Part shown: in pieces, positions 50,253-59,204 of the stretch | Layout of the letters: each line of letters begins with the position of its first letter | How positions within the stretch are numbered: the first letter of the stretch is position 1 | From: Natronobacterium haloterrestre | GTDB lineage: Archaea > Halobacteriota > Halobacteria > Halobacteriales > Natrialbaceae | Assembly (NCBI RefSeq): GCF_900112205.1 | Contig: NZ_FOKW01000002.1 | Location: 124,001 to 188,000, forward strand | Direction: 5' to 3' | DNA length: 64,000 bases | The notes under the pieces: model-generated | The model's database searches: none | What the model saw: the letters and a program-made list of their open reading frames with translations, nothing else | Told to the model about the DNA's origin: nothing | Position numbers and translations under genes: made by a program

Positions 50253-52091
50253 TTACCCGGCGAGTATTCCCGGCGCGAACAACATCGCCAGGAAGCTGAT
50301 CAGCATGGTCAGCCCGACCGAGGTCGTCACCATTCGGACCATCCGGCGGGTCGCGTCGATCGGGAGCCGGGAGATCACCGCCTCCGTGCTGGTCCGGAGG
50401 ATGTGGCCGCCGTCCAGCGGGAAGGCGGGGATGCAGTTGAAAAAGCCCAGTTGGACGTTGATCCAGCCGGTCCAGAAAAGCAGGTTCGCGATCAGGAACA
50501 CCGTGGTGTCGCCGAGCGCGGCCAGCGACCCCTGGACCTGGTAGAAGTTCTCGATGCCGCCCGTGAAGCCGGCGAAATTGAACGGGAGCGCGCCGATGAC
50601 GCCGACGATCGGCAACAGCAGGGCGATGCCGATCTTGCCGAGGAAGCTGTCGGTGAGCACGCCGAAGCTGCTGTCACCTTCGCCGCCGAGGACCGTCAGG
50701 TACTCTTCGGCCGGGTAGAGTTGCACGCCGACGTCCGCGACCTCGAAGCCGGTCGTCCCCGGCGTCGCGCCGATTCCGAGGAACCCGTCGTCGGACTGGT
50801 AGGGACTCTCGCCGAGGGTCACCTCGAGTTCCTGCCGTTCGCCGCCGAGGTAGCCGGCGAGGGTCACCTCGTCGCCGGGCTCCCCGCCGTCGAGGAGCGG
50901 CCCGAGGTCGGCGTAGCTGTGGACGCGTTCGCCCTCGAAGGAGGTGATGACGAACGTCTCGTCGGTCGGGCCGAGTTCGGACTCGAGCGGTTCACCCTCG
51001 AGCACCCGGACGGCCGCACCGATCGGGACCTCGCGCTCGAGGCGGTCTCCGTCCGTCGGATCGATCGTCAGCGTCGCGACCTCGTCGTCGCCGACGGCCT
51101 GGCGGAACTCGTGTTCGGTCGCGACCTCCCGTCCGTCGACCGCGACGATCGCATCGCCGGCCTCGAGTCCCGCGGGACCGCCGTCGACCGCCGCGGTGAC
51201 GATCAGCGAGCGGTCGAACGTGATCGTCTCTCCGTCGTTGATCTCGACGGTTACCTGCTCGCCGTCGGCGCTCTCGAGGCGGTCGGCGAGGTCGTCGTTG
51301 TCCGCGACCGGGCTCCCGTCGATGGCGGTGATCCGATCGTTGGGCTGGAGGCCGGCCTCGGCGGCGGGCGAGTCGGGGGCGACGCCGCCGACGGCGGCAC
51401 CCGGGGCGACGGCGATCGACCCCGCGACGGGACCGAAAAGCAGGGCGAACGCGACCAGCGTGATCGCGAAGTTGTTCGTGACGCCGGCGGCGAACATCCG
51501 GGTCTGGCTGCCGCGGGAGGCGTTCTTGCTGCTTTGCTGGTCGGGTTCGACGAACGCGCCGACGGGGAGGACGGCGAGCATCGCGATCCCCATCGACTCG
51601 ATGTCGATGTCCTCGACGCGACAGAGCAGCCCGTGGCCGCCCTCGTGGACGACGAGTCCGACGAGGAGGCCGAAGACGATGCCGGGGGTGGCAGACAGCG
51701 GCAGGAAGTCGTTGACGCCGGGGATGACGAGGACGTTCCGCGGTTGCTGGACGGCCGTCGACGGCTGCGGCGAGGAGAGCGAACTGATCGCCGCGAGCAG
51801 GAGGAACCCGAACATCGCGACCATCACGACGAGCGCGATGCCGATGCCGAGGTTCGCCCAGGCTCGCCAGAACCGCCTGGGGCCGGACAGCCAGTCGAGG
51901 AACTCGCGCCCACGCTTGGTGTGGAACGTGAGGATCGGACCCTGGGTGCCGACGAAGTCGGGGAGCAGGTCCGCGTTCCGTAGCGCGATGATCGCGGCCC
52001 AGTAGAGCCCCAGGCCGACGACGACCCACGTCAGTAGCTCCGAACCGAAGAGTTCGGGCGGCGAGATGAAAGCAGGGAACCCGTAGTCCAT
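50253..52091 (-). CDS. Site-2 protease (M50) with two PDZ-like domains
   Basis: The 612-residue intramembrane metalloprotease has a first zinc motif VVHEGGHGL (about 147-155) and the third zinc ligand in CIPAFPLDGGHILR (about 557-570). Between them are two or three PDZ-like domains (about 225-470; GVAPDSPAAEAGLQPNDRITAIDGSPV, then GPAGLEAGDAIVAVDGREV). About seven membrane helices are spread over both ends. S2P enzymes cut regulators inside the membrane; the PDZ parts likely control access to the active site. The substrate is unknown. The region between the two zinc motifs is unusually long (about 400 residues). Confidence 0.92.
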   Translation of the reverse strand: MDYGFPAFISPPELFGSELLTWVVVGLGLYWAAIIALRNADLLPDFVGTQGPILTFHTKRGREFLDWLSGPRRFWRAWANLGIGIALVVMVAMFGFLLLAAISSLSSPQPSTAVQQPRNVLVIPGVNDFLPLSATPGIVFGLLVGLVVHEGGHGLLCRVEDIDIESMGIAMLAVLPVGAFVEPDQQSSKNASRGSQTRMFAAGVTNNFAITLVAFALLFGPVAGSIAVAPGAAVGGVAPDSPAAEAGLQPNDRITAIDGSPVADNDDLADRLESADGEQVTVEINDGETITFDRSLIVTAAVDGGPAGLEAGDAIVAVDGREVATEHEFRQAVGDDEVATLTIDPTDGDRLEREVPIGAAVRVLEGEPLESELGPTDETFVITSFEGERVHSYADLGPLLDGGEPGDEVTLAGYLGGERQELEVTLGESPYQSDDGFLGIGATPGTTGFEVADVGVQLYPAEEYLTVLGGEGDSSFGVLTDSFLGKIGIALLLPIVGVIGALPFNFAGFTGGIENFYQVQGSLAALGDTTVFLIANLLFWTGWINVQLGFFNCIPAFPLDGGHILRTSTEAVISRLPIDATRRMVRMVTTSVGLTMLISFLAMLFAPGILAG

Positions 52092-52190
52092 CGGTCCTAA
52101 CTCAGGGAGGCGTTCTCAAAGGGCTTTTGTCTATGTGTGTTTCCGGCCGTGCAGGTGCGGACGTGTCGCGGTCTCGAGGCGAGCGGTGGA

Positions 52191-53891
52191 TCACCGCTCG
52201 CGGCGGAGACGAGCCACGACGAACTCCCGATCGAGCTTCGCGAGGAACGGCCCGAGCTTCGGCCCCTGGTCCTCGTCGAAGAACAGGCGGTAGCCGGCCG
52301 CGAAGAACGCGCCGACGTCGACGTCGTGGCGCTTGGCCGTCTCGTAGATCTCGCCCTGGATCTCCTCGGGATCGTGGCCCGCCTCGATGAAGTCGGCCAG
52401 CTCCTCGAGGGCGTCCTCCGTGGCGGCGTCGAAGTCGTGGTCGGGGATCTCGCTGCGCTTGAGCTCGTAATCGAACTCGTTGCCCGTGCGACGCGCCCAG
52501 TTGCGGGCGCGTTCGACGCGTGCGAGTGCTCCGTCGACCGCCCACTCGGGGGCGTCGTCGGGGATGTGTCCTTGCTTGCGGGCGACCTCCTCGCGGAGGT
52601 CGGGATCGTCGAACATCCCGAGCACGGCGGCGAACGTGTAGGGCAGGCGAACCCGCTCCTCGCGGGGTTCGTCGACCAGCAGCGGGTAGACGCGCTCGGC
52701 GAAGGCCGTCTCGTCCTCGTCGGCCTCCACCTCGCCGAAGTAGATCCGCTCGAGGCGGTCGAACTCGTCGACGAGCTGGTCGAGCCGCTCGATGCTGAAG
52801 TCCCTTGCCTTCACGGGGTCTTTCGCGAAGAAGTACCGCAGAACCTCGGGCTCGAGCAGTTCGAGCACGTCAGAGACGAGGATGACGTTGCCCTCGGAGG
52901 AGGAGAACGGCTCGCCCTCGAGGGTGAACCACTCGTAGACCATCGGGACGGGTGGTTCGATCTCGAGGACGTTGCGCGCGACGTCCTGGCCGCTGGGCCA
53001 GGAGCCCTCGGCGTGGTCCTTGCCGAAGGGTTCGAAGTCGACGCCGAGTTCCTTCCACTGGGCGGGCCACTCGAAGCGCCAGGGCATCTTCCCCTCCCGC
53101 AGGGTGGCGGTGCCCTCGTGGCCACAGCCCTCGATGGTGCGGTCGCCGGCGTCCATGTCCGTACAGCGGTAGTCGACGGTCGGTCCGTCGCCCTCGAGAT
53201 CCACGCTCGTCACCGTCTCCGTAATCTTCCCGCACTCCTCGCAGATCGGGTTGAACGGGACGTACTCGTCGTCGACCTTGTCCTGGTACGCCGCGAGCAC
53301 CTCGCGGGCACGGTCGCGGTGCTCGAGGACGAATCGCGTGACGTCCTCGAGGTCGCCGTTCTCGTACAGTTCCGTGTTCGAGACGAGGTCGATCGGGACG
53401 TCGACGGCCTCGGCGCTGTCGGCGATGATTTGCGAGAAGTGGTCGCCGTAGGAGTCACAGCAGCCGAACGGGTCGGGGATGTCGGTGTACGGCGAGCCGA
53501 GGTTGCGGCCGAGCGCGCCGGCGTCGACCTCTCCCAGGTCGACGAGGTTCCCCTCGAGGTCACAGAGCGTTCGCGGGAGCTTCCGCAGCGGGTCCCGGTC
53601 GTCGGCGGTGAAGACCTGGCGGACCTCGTGGCCCCGCTCGCGGAGGACTTCGGCGACGAAGTAGCCGCGCATAATCTCGTTGACGTTCCCGAGGTGGGGG
53701 ACGCCGGAGGGGGAGATGCCGCCCTTGATGACGATCGGTTCCTCGGGGTCGCGGTCTTCGATCCGGTCCGCGACCGTGTCCGCCCAGAACGCGTGTTGTG
53801 TCTCGATGTCGTCCCGCTGGAGCGTGTAGGGGCTGATCTCGGCGTTCGAATCGAGGTCGCCGGCGTCGCCAGTATCGGTCTCTTCGGTCAT
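52191..53891 (-). CDS. lysS: Class I lysyl-tRNA synthetase
   Basis: The 566-residue enzyme charges tRNA-Lys. It is of the class I archaeal form, with the HIGH-like HLGN in SPSGVPHLGNVNE (about 61-73) and a KMSKS-like SSSEGNVI near 345-352. A zinc ribbon contains CEECGK (about 213-218) and CGHEG near 256. The C-terminal helix bundle is at about 420-560. It starts inside the pyrH stop (ATGA), so the two are translated together. A class II LysRS is not seen in this window. Confidence 0.95.
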   Translation of the reverse strand: MTEETDTGDAGDLDSNAEISPYTLQRDDIETQHAFWADTVADRIEDRDPEEPIVIKGGISPSGVPHLGNVNEIMRGYFVAEVLRERGHEVRQVFTADDRDPLRKLPRTLCDLEGNLVDLGEVDAGALGRNLGSPYTDIPDPFGCCDSYGDHFSQIIADSAEAVDVPIDLVSNTELYENGDLEDVTRFVLEHRDRAREVLAAYQDKVDDEYVPFNPICEECGKITETVTSVDLEGDGPTVDYRCTDMDAGDRTIEGCGHEGTATLREGKMPWRFEWPAQWKELGVDFEPFGKDHAEGSWPSGQDVARNVLEIEPPVPMVYEWFTLEGEPFSSSEGNVILVSDVLELLEPEVLRYFFAKDPVKARDFSIERLDQLVDEFDRLERIYFGEVEADEDETAFAERVYPLLVDEPREERVRLPYTFAAVLGMFDDPDLREEVARKQGHIPDDAPEWAVDGALARVERARNWARRTGNEFDYELKRSEIPDHDFDAATEDALEELADFIEAGHDPEEIQGEIYETAKRHDVDVGAFFAAGYRLFFDEDQGPKLGPFLAKLDREFVVARLRRER

Positions 53892-54634
53892 CGCTCGCGG
53901 TCGTCCTCCGCTTCCTCGTCCCCGGCCCAGTACGTCGGCTCCTCGCCGACGCCGTCCGGGATCACGTCGGTTCCCTCGTGATCGCCCTGTCGAACCGCGC
54001 GGGCGATCCGGTCGGGATCGGTGCCGTCGAGGACGATCGTCCGCATCCCCGAGCGCTCGATGATCTTCGCCGCCAGCAGGTCGACCGGGGCGGAGGACCC
54101 GGCGTTCATCTCGAGGCCGGCGATGGCGTCGACGAGTTCGCCGGCCGAGAGCCGGTCGTACTTCGTCGCGTCGTCGGACTCGTTGGGGTCGTCACTGTAG
54201 ACGCCGGGGACGCTCGTGGCGTACACGAGCAGGTCGGCGTCGATGTACTCCGCGAGCGCGGCCCCGACGGCGTCGGTGGTCTGGGCCGGGGCGACCCCGC
54301 CCATGACCGAGACGTCGCCGCGACGCAGCGCCTCGCCGGCCTCGTCGTAGTCCTCCGCGGGCGCGGTGACGGCCTCCTCGCCGAGCGCGGCGATCAGCAG
54401 CCGTGCGTTGAGCCGCGTGACGTCGATGCCGAGCTGGTCGAGTTCGATCTCGTTCGCCCCCAGATCCCGGGCGGCTCCGATGTATTCGCGCGCGACGCCC
54501 CCGCCGCCGACGACGGCGCCGACCCGACAGCCGTCCTCGACGAGGTCCTCGATGACGGCAGCGTGTTCTGCCACTCGATCCGCACCGGGTTCCGGCACGA
54601 GCACGCTCCCACCGATAGAGACGACCACTTTCAT
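53888..54634 (-). CDS. pyrH: Uridylate kinase (UMP kinase)
   Basis: The 248-residue archaeal UMP kinase phosphorylates UMP to UDP with ATP. Its amino-acid-kinase fold is clear: MKVVVSIGGSVL (1-12), GAVVGGGGVAREYIGAARDLG (about 38-58), GGVAPAQTTDAVGAALAEYIDADLLVYATSVPGVYSDDP (about 115-153). The ATG at 54634 begins the conserved strand; a TATA-like CTTAAGATA 27 bases upstream supports it and excludes the longer frame. The stop overlaps the start of lysS. An inverted repeat lies between the TATA and the start. Confidence 0.95.
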   Translation of the reverse strand: MKVVVSIGGSVLVPEPGADRVAEHAAVIEDLVEDGCRVGAVVGGGGVAREYIGAARDLGANEIELDQLGIDVTRLNARLLIAALGEEAVTAPAEDYDEAGEALRRGDVSVMGGVAPAQTTDAVGAALAEYIDADLLVYATSVPGVYSDDPNESDDATKYDRLSAGELVDAIAGLEMNAGSSAPVDLLAAKIIERSGMRTIVLDGTDPDRIARAVRQGDHEGTDVIPDGVGEEPTYWAGDEEAEDDRER

Positions 54635-54639
54635 GCTAA

Positions 54640-54654
54640 CCCGGTGTAACCGGG
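54640..54654. promoter_or_regulatory. 6-3-6 inverted repeat in the pyrH promoter
   Basis: CCCGGT GTA ACCGGG sits 6 bases upstream of the pyrH ATG and directly downstream of the TATA element, where a bound protein would block transcription start. Confidence 0.5.
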
Positions 54655-54658
54655 ATGC

Positions 54659-54667
54659 TATCTTAAG
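54659..54667 (-). promoter_or_regulatory. TATA-like element of pyrH-lysS
   Basis: The minus strand reads CTTAAGATA, about 27-29 bases before the pyrH ATG at 54634. It indicates a leaderless pyrH-lysS mRNA. Confidence 0.65.
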
Positions 54668-54742
54668 GGTTGCCAACTGACCGGCGAGCGGCACGCGTTC
54701 GTCTGGCAAGCGGTGCCAGCCAGCGCCTCGAGCGCCGCCGGC

Positions 54743-55462
54743 TCACTCGACGGCCGGCCGCCGGACGACGAGGACGGGCGCCGCGGCTCCCGTGGCGATA
54801 CGCTCGTGTGTCTCACCCAGTATGTGGTCCCGAAGACGGGGTTCAGTCTCGCCGACGACGAGGAGGTCGTGATCGTTCGCGGCGGCGACCAGTGCGTCGA
54901 TCGGAGTGTCCGCCCGCTCGACCGTTCGGGTCAGCCGGTCCGGATCGATGCCGGCGTCCTCGAGCGCCGTCTCGACGGCCGAGAGGATTCGGTCGATCTC
55001 GTCGTTGCCCTCGTCCTCGAGGGCGGCGTGGTAGACCGTGATCGCCGACTCATCGCCCTGCGTGAGCGCGGCGACCGTCGAGGCGGCGGCCGGCACCGTC
55101 GCGTCGCTTCGAACGGCGACGACGACGTCCTCGATCTCGGTCGCCGGCGCCGGAAACAGGACGACGGCCCGCTCGAGGTCGGCGACGACCCGCTCGACGG
55201 TCTCGTTCGCGTCGTGGGTGAACGAGAGCCGGGTGTCGACGTCGGCGCCCGCCGCCGCGAACCCCTCCGCGACGGTCTCTATGGTCCGGGACGCGCCCTC
55301 CTCGAACTGTTCCCGGGCCTGCGTCGAACTCGTCTGATCGGGAATCTCGACGACGCCGAGGACGAGCACGGGGAGCGGTGCGACGAACTCGGCGAGGGCG
55401 TCCGAGACCGTCGGCCCCGCCATCACCTCGATCGGGACGACGATGGTCGGCGTCGGAGTCAT
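54743..55462 (-). CDS. Universal stress protein-like, coupled to an amino-acid permease
   Basis: The 239-residue protein reads as two Usp-like halves (about 5-120 and 125-239). The second ends with HDLLVVGETEPRLRDHILGETHERIATGAAAPVLVVRRP, which matches the Usp nucleotide-binding loop except for the first Gly pair. The first half is less clear. The start is the ATG inside the permease stop (ATGA), so the two are translationally coupled. In haloarchaea Usp proteins often pair with amino-acid or cation transporters and may tune them by binding AMP or ATP. Confidence 0.85.
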   Translation of the reverse strand: MTPTPTIVVPIEVMAGPTVSDALAEFVAPLPVLVLGVVEIPDQTSSTQAREQFEEGASRTIETVAEGFAAAGADVDTRLSFTHDANETVERVVADLERAVVLFPAPATEIEDVVVAVRSDATVPAAASTVAALTQGDESAITVYHAALEDEGNDEIDRILSAVETALEDAGIDPDRLTRTVERADTPIDALVAAANDHDLLVVGETEPRLRDHILGETHERIATGAAAPVLVVRRPAVE

Positions 55463-56838
55463 GACTCGAGCGCTCCTTTGAGGGATGTCTCGGCGCCGTG
55501 CACATAATACCACACCGCCGCTCCGGCCACGACGACGGCTCCGAGCAGCTGTGAGAGTGGCTGCATGAACGCCGTCAGGCCGAAGCTCGCGACGGCACCC
55601 AGGGCCGGCACGAGGGGGGAGCCGGGGCTCTCGAACGACGGGTCGTACCAGTCGGGGTCGGATCGCCGGAGGACAAGCAGCGACACGCAGATCAACCCGT
55701 ACATCACCAGGTGGAGGAACGACGCGACCTCAGCGAGGATCTCGGTTCGGCCGGAGCCCACCAACAGGACCGCCACCCCGCCGACGAACGAGAGCGCGAA
55801 GTGGGGGGTGCCGTATTTCCGGCTCAGTCGGGCGCCGGCCGGCGGCGCGAGCGCGTCCGAACTCAGCGCGTAGATGACCCGGGAGGCCCCCAGGATCGAG
55901 GCGTTCGCGCTCGAGAGCGTCGCCAGGAGTCCGCCGACGAGGATGCCGAGCACCCCGATCGAGCCGAGGTAGGCGCGTGCGACCTCGACGATCGCGGTCT
56001 CGCCCATCCCGGCGATGGTCCCCGGGTCGAAGGTACTCGCCGCGATCAGGATCGTGACGACGTAGAGTATTCCCACGAGCAGGACCGAACCGACCATCGA
56101 GCGCGGCAGCGTCCGATCGGGTTCGACGACGTCCTCGGCGACCGTCGCGATCTGTGCGAACCCGAGATACGACGTGAACACGAGCGCGGCCGTCGTGAGC
56201 ACCGGCCCGAACCCGCGCGGGGCGAACGCCGCCGGAAGCGACGGGTCGCCCCTGATCCCGACCACGTCGAGGGCGCTGACTGACAACAGGACCGCGAGGA
56301 TCGCCAGCAGGACGCCGACGACCGCGTTCTGGATCGACTCGGTGTGTTCGGTCCCGGAGATGCTCACGGCTGTCAGGAGGAGACCCGCAGCGCCGCCGGC
56401 GAAGACCGCGAGGGGGAACGGACCGACGGTCGCGCGTTCGGTCTCGACGACGCCGGCCTCGAGGAGGGTCGTGAGGGCGTACTCGCCGAGGCCGACGAGG
56501 TAGAACGCGGACGCGAACAGCAGCCCGAAACACAGGCCGATCCCGACGATCGCCCCCGCGAGCGCGCCCATGCTCCGGGAGACGAAGTAGTAACCCCCGC
56601 CGCTTTTCGGCATCGCAGTCGCGAGTTCCGCGGTCGGGAGCGCAACGAGCAACGCGATGACCGCGCCGATCGCGAACGAGACGGACGCAGCGGGGCCGGC
56701 CCGCCCGGCGGCCAGTCCCGGGAAGACGAAGATTCCCGCCCCGATCATCGTGCCGACGCCGATCGTCAGTGCACCCACGAACCCGACCGTCCGCTCGAGG
56801 TCGGATTCGGTCGCCACTCCGGCCTCGTCCGTCGCCAT
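55459..56838 (-). CDS. APC-superfamily amino-acid permease
   Basis: The 459-residue permease has about twelve helices. TM1 holds the substrate-binding break GVGTMIGAGIFVFPG (about 27-41). TM2 contains FAIGAVIALLVALPTAEL, and KSGGGYYFVSRSMG (about 76-89) is the usual APC motif. The helical part runs to about 445, with a short cytoplasmic tail. The start is ATG 56838; a longer open frame exists upstream but overlaps the CapA gene. The stop overlaps the Usp gene. The amino acid carried cannot be told. Confidence 0.92.
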   Translation of the reverse strand: MATDEAGVATESDLERTVGFVGALTIGVGTMIGAGIFVFPGLAAGRAGPAASVSFAIGAVIALLVALPTAELATAMPKSGGGYYFVSRSMGALAGAIVGIGLCFGLLFASAFYLVGLGEYALTTLLEAGVVETERATVGPFPLAVFAGGAAGLLLTAVSISGTEHTESIQNAVVGVLLAILAVLLSVSALDVVGIRGDPSLPAAFAPRGFGPVLTTAALVFTSYLGFAQIATVAEDVVEPDRTLPRSMVGSVLLVGILYVVTILIAASTFDPGTIAGMGETAIVEVARAYLGSIGVLGILVGGLLATLSSANASILGASRVIYALSSDALAPPAGARLSRKYGTPHFALSFVGGVAVLLVGSGRTEILAEVASFLHLVMYGLICVSLLVLRRSDPDWYDPSFESPGSPLVPALGAVASFGLTAFMQPLSQLLGAVVVAGAAVWYYVHGAETSLKGALES

Positions 56839-56915
56839 GGCGATTCGTACGGAACTGTGGCTGTTCAACCTACCGACACGAGCCGACCGCTGTCGGCCGA
56901 TACGCTCCGATAGCG

Positions 56916-57959
56916 CTACCCATCCCGCTCGAGCGGGAGCACGAGCGACTCGGCGTCGCGGTCGAACTCGGTCCCGAACGGCGACGACAGCTCCCGCATT
57001 CGATCCCGTGCCCACTCGGCCGCGTCGGGACCCGCCTCGCGGGCCGCACAGTCGTCGATCTCCGTCGGCTCGAGTCGCAACTCCCGAAGCTCGCCGTCCG
57101 GGGAGACCGAGAGGACGAACAGGAAGCTCCGGTCGTTTCGCAGCTCCGGGTCGACCCTGTAGTCGTCGACGAAGTCGCCCGTATCGTACAGAATCGGCCG
57201 CCCGTCGTGAACCTCGATCCCCTGGAAGACGTGGGCACTGTGGCCGTGAACCAGGTCCACGCCCTCCTCGATCAGCCAGCGGCCGAACTCGCGGAACGAC
57301 TTCGGCGGTTCCGTGACCATGTTCGGCCCCCAGTGCAGCGACGCGACCAGCAGGTCCGGCTCCGCCTCTCGAGCGCGCTCTATGGCCTCCCGAACGCGCC
57401 GTCTCGTCCGGTCGTCGTCGACGTCGACGTCGATCCAGGCGGTTCCCGGCGAGTCCTCGTCGGCCGCGTACTCGCGGGTGTTGTCGGTCAGGGAGGCGAC
57501 GGCGAGTTCGAAGTGGTCCTCGTCGCCACCATCGCCATCGCCGTCGACCGTAACGACCGCCGGCTCGAGCGCCTCGTCGATCGTCTCCCCGGCACCCGTG
57601 CGGGCGATCCCCGCTTCGTCCAGGTGCTCGAGGGTGTCCCGCAGCGCCACCACCTCGTAGTCCAGCACGTGGTTGTTCGCCAGCGTACAGACGTCGACCC
57701 CGGCCGCCTCGAGCGCCGGCACCGCCCAGTCGGGGTCCGCCCGGAAGTGGAAGGGGCGGTTCGTCCGCTGCCACTCCCGGCCCCGCGTCGAGAGACAGCA
57801 CTCGAGGTTGCCGACGAGCGCGTCGAGTTCCCGGAGCCGCTCGAGCATCGTTCCCCACACCGCGTCGGGCGGCCGCTCGCGCTGTCGCCGGTCGACCAGG
57901 CGGCCGAGCATGACGTCGCCGACGAAGCCGATCCGGTGTGTCTCTTCCTCTCGAGACAT
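56916..57959 (-). CDS. CapA-family phosphoesterase-like protein
   Basis: The 347-residue protein has the CapA/PgsA-type metallophosphatase fold: IGFVGDVMLGRLVDRR (about 10-25), GNLECCLSTRG near 49-59, LANNHVLDY near 91-99, SLHWGPNMV near 211-219, DLVHGHSAHVFQGIEV near 236-251 and ILYDTGDFVDDY near 257-268. CapA proteins take part in poly-gamma-glutamate synthesis in bacteria; haloalkaliphiles such as Natrialba make such polymers. No capB or capC is adjacent, so the role here is open. The start is ATG 57959; a further upstream frame is a shadow of the divergent gene. Confidence 0.9.
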   Translation of the reverse strand: MSREEETHRIGFVGDVMLGRLVDRRQRERPPDAVWGTMLERLRELDALVGNLECCLSTRGREWQRTNRPFHFRADPDWAVPALEAAGVDVCTLANNHVLDYEVVALRDTLEHLDEAGIARTGAGETIDEALEPAVVTVDGDGDGGDEDHFELAVASLTDNTREYAADEDSPGTAWIDVDVDDDRTRRRVREAIERAREAEPDLLVASLHWGPNMVTEPPKSFREFGRWLIEEGVDLVHGHSAHVFQGIEVHDGRPILYDTGDFVDDYRVDPELRNDRSFLFVLSVSPDGELRELRLEPTEIDDCAAREAGPDAAEWARDRMRELSSPFGTEFDRDAESLVLPLERDG

Positions 57960-58062
57960 ACGGTAACGTTCGACAGTGACTGACAAAACGATCCAGGGTG
58001 CCACGGTGGTCGCGGCGGGGTGGCGACAGCTACAAACCCCGACACGACCATGTTTCGGGCAT

Positions 58063-58947
58063 ATGCACGTACTCGGCATCATCGACCGCGGGGTCGACGG
58101 CGACGCGGTAGAACGAGTCGTCGATCGGGTCGTCGACCGGCTCTCCCGGACCGGACGGGTCGGCGTCGTCAGGTACGACGCCACCATCGCGGACGGGACG
58201 CCGGTCCAGACCCGCGACGACGGGGGATCCGTCGCGCTCGGCGGCGACGTCACCTACGACCTCGGCGCGGACGGCGACTGGACGGCCACGGGGACGGGGC
58301 TGACCGTCCAGGACGCGCTCGACCGACTCGCGGTCGACTGCGACTACGCGGTCGTCGTGGGCGTCTCCGAACTGCGATACCCGTCGATAGCTATCGGACC
58401 GGAGGCGGCCGAAGCCGACGGGGACGACTCCCAGCTAGCCGTCATCGACGCTCCCGCCGACCTCGAGACGGCGTTCCCCACACCCGACCAGGGCGACGCC
58501 GACGACGGCCTCGTCGCCGCCCTCGAGGCAACTGAACCCTACGAGACGCTCGGCTCGCTCGTCGAACGCGTCAAGCGATCGCCGAAGGCCGAGCGATCCG
58601 GGGCGATCGCCACGTTCACCGGCCGCGTCCGGGCGAAAGACGCCGAAGACGACGCCCGCACCGAGTACCTGAAGTTCGAGAAGTACGAGGGCGTCGCCGA
58701 CGAGCGGATGGCGACCATCGAACGGGAACTCGAGGACCGCGACGGCGTCCTCGAGGTCGAACTCTACCACCGGACGGGCGTCGTCGAGGACGGGGAGGAC
58801 ATCGTCTTCGTCGTCGTCCTCGCTGGCCACCGCGAGGAGGCGTTCCGAACGGTCGAGGACGGGATCAACCGTCTGAAAGACGAGGTGCCGCTGTTCAAGA
58901 AGGAAGTGACGGTCGAGGACGAGTTCTGGGTCCACGACCGACCCTGA
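58063..58947 (+). CDS. moaE: MobB-like / MoaE fusion, molybdopterin synthase large subunit
   Basis: This 294-residue protein has an N-terminal MobB-like region (about 1-130; MHVLGIIDRGVDGDAVE, GRVGVVRYD, DYAVVVGVSELRYPSIAIGPEA) and a C-terminal MoaE domain (about 165-290). The MoaE part has AIATFTGRVRAKD, LKFEKYEGVADERM, VELYHRTGVVEDGEDIVFVVV and LKDEVPLFKKEVTVEDEFWVHD, including the active-site Lys pair. MoaE inserts the dithiolene sulfurs with MoaD. The MobB part has the usual strands but not the GxxxxGKT P-loop. The start is ATG 58063, divergent from the CapA gene by 103 bases. Confidence 0.9.
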   Translation: MHVLGIIDRGVDGDAVERVVDRVVDRLSRTGRVGVVRYDATIADGTPVQTRDDGGSVALGGDVTYDLGADGDWTATGTGLTVQDALDRLAVDCDYAVVVGVSELRYPSIAIGPEAAEADGDDSQLAVIDAPADLETAFPTPDQGDADDGLVAALEATEPYETLGSLVERVKRSPKAERSGAIATFTGRVRAKDAEDDARTEYLKFEKYEGVADERMATIERELEDRDGVLEVELYHRTGVVEDGEDIVFVVVLAGHREEAFRTVEDGINRLKDEVPLFKKEVTVEDEFWVHDRP

Positions 58948-59204
58948 CCCGCTTTTCTCCACGTCAGCACCGGTAGAATACGAAGACATTCGAGATAAAT
59001 AGAACAAGAAGGTACCGTGAGTATTGCGAACGGTATAATAGATTAGATGCGACGATAAAAAGTCTCGAGCCATCTGAGGAGACAGTAAAACATCTACTAC
59101 GAAAGAATAAAAGATCAATTACCGCCGGAACTGCTGAACGCGGACGAAACGGCGCTAACCGTCCCGCCTTTATAACATATCCTCGCCACAACGCGGTGAC
59201 GTCG
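58948..59204. other. AT-rich island with an open frame but no start codon
   Basis: The stretch 58977-59110 is sharply richer in A+T than the flanks. On the plus strand a stop-free frame runs from 58977 straight into the DUF7123-like gene. It reads NTKTFEINRTRRYREYCERY, then NRLDATIKSLEPSEETVKHL, then LRKNKRSITA, with no ATG, GTG or TTG before 59196. It may be a decayed gene remnant of foreign composition, or chance. The rest holds the DUF7123 promoter. Confidence 0.4.
59169..59175 (+). promoter_or_regulatory. TATA box of the DUF7123-like gene
   Basis: TTTATAA puts transcription start at about 59198-59200, which excludes the GTG at 59196 and supports the ATG at 59205 with a very short leader. 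Confidence 0.65.

Noticed and set aside
49926-51983. 685-residue plus-strand open frame antisense to the PDZ site-2 protease
   Set aside because: The minus strand has HEGGH and LDGGH zinc motifs; the plus-strand frame is a composition artefact.
55459-57858. 799-residue version of the amino-acid permease
   Set aside because: The first 340 residues are an Arg-rich shadow over the CapA gene; the permease fold begins at the ATG at 56838.
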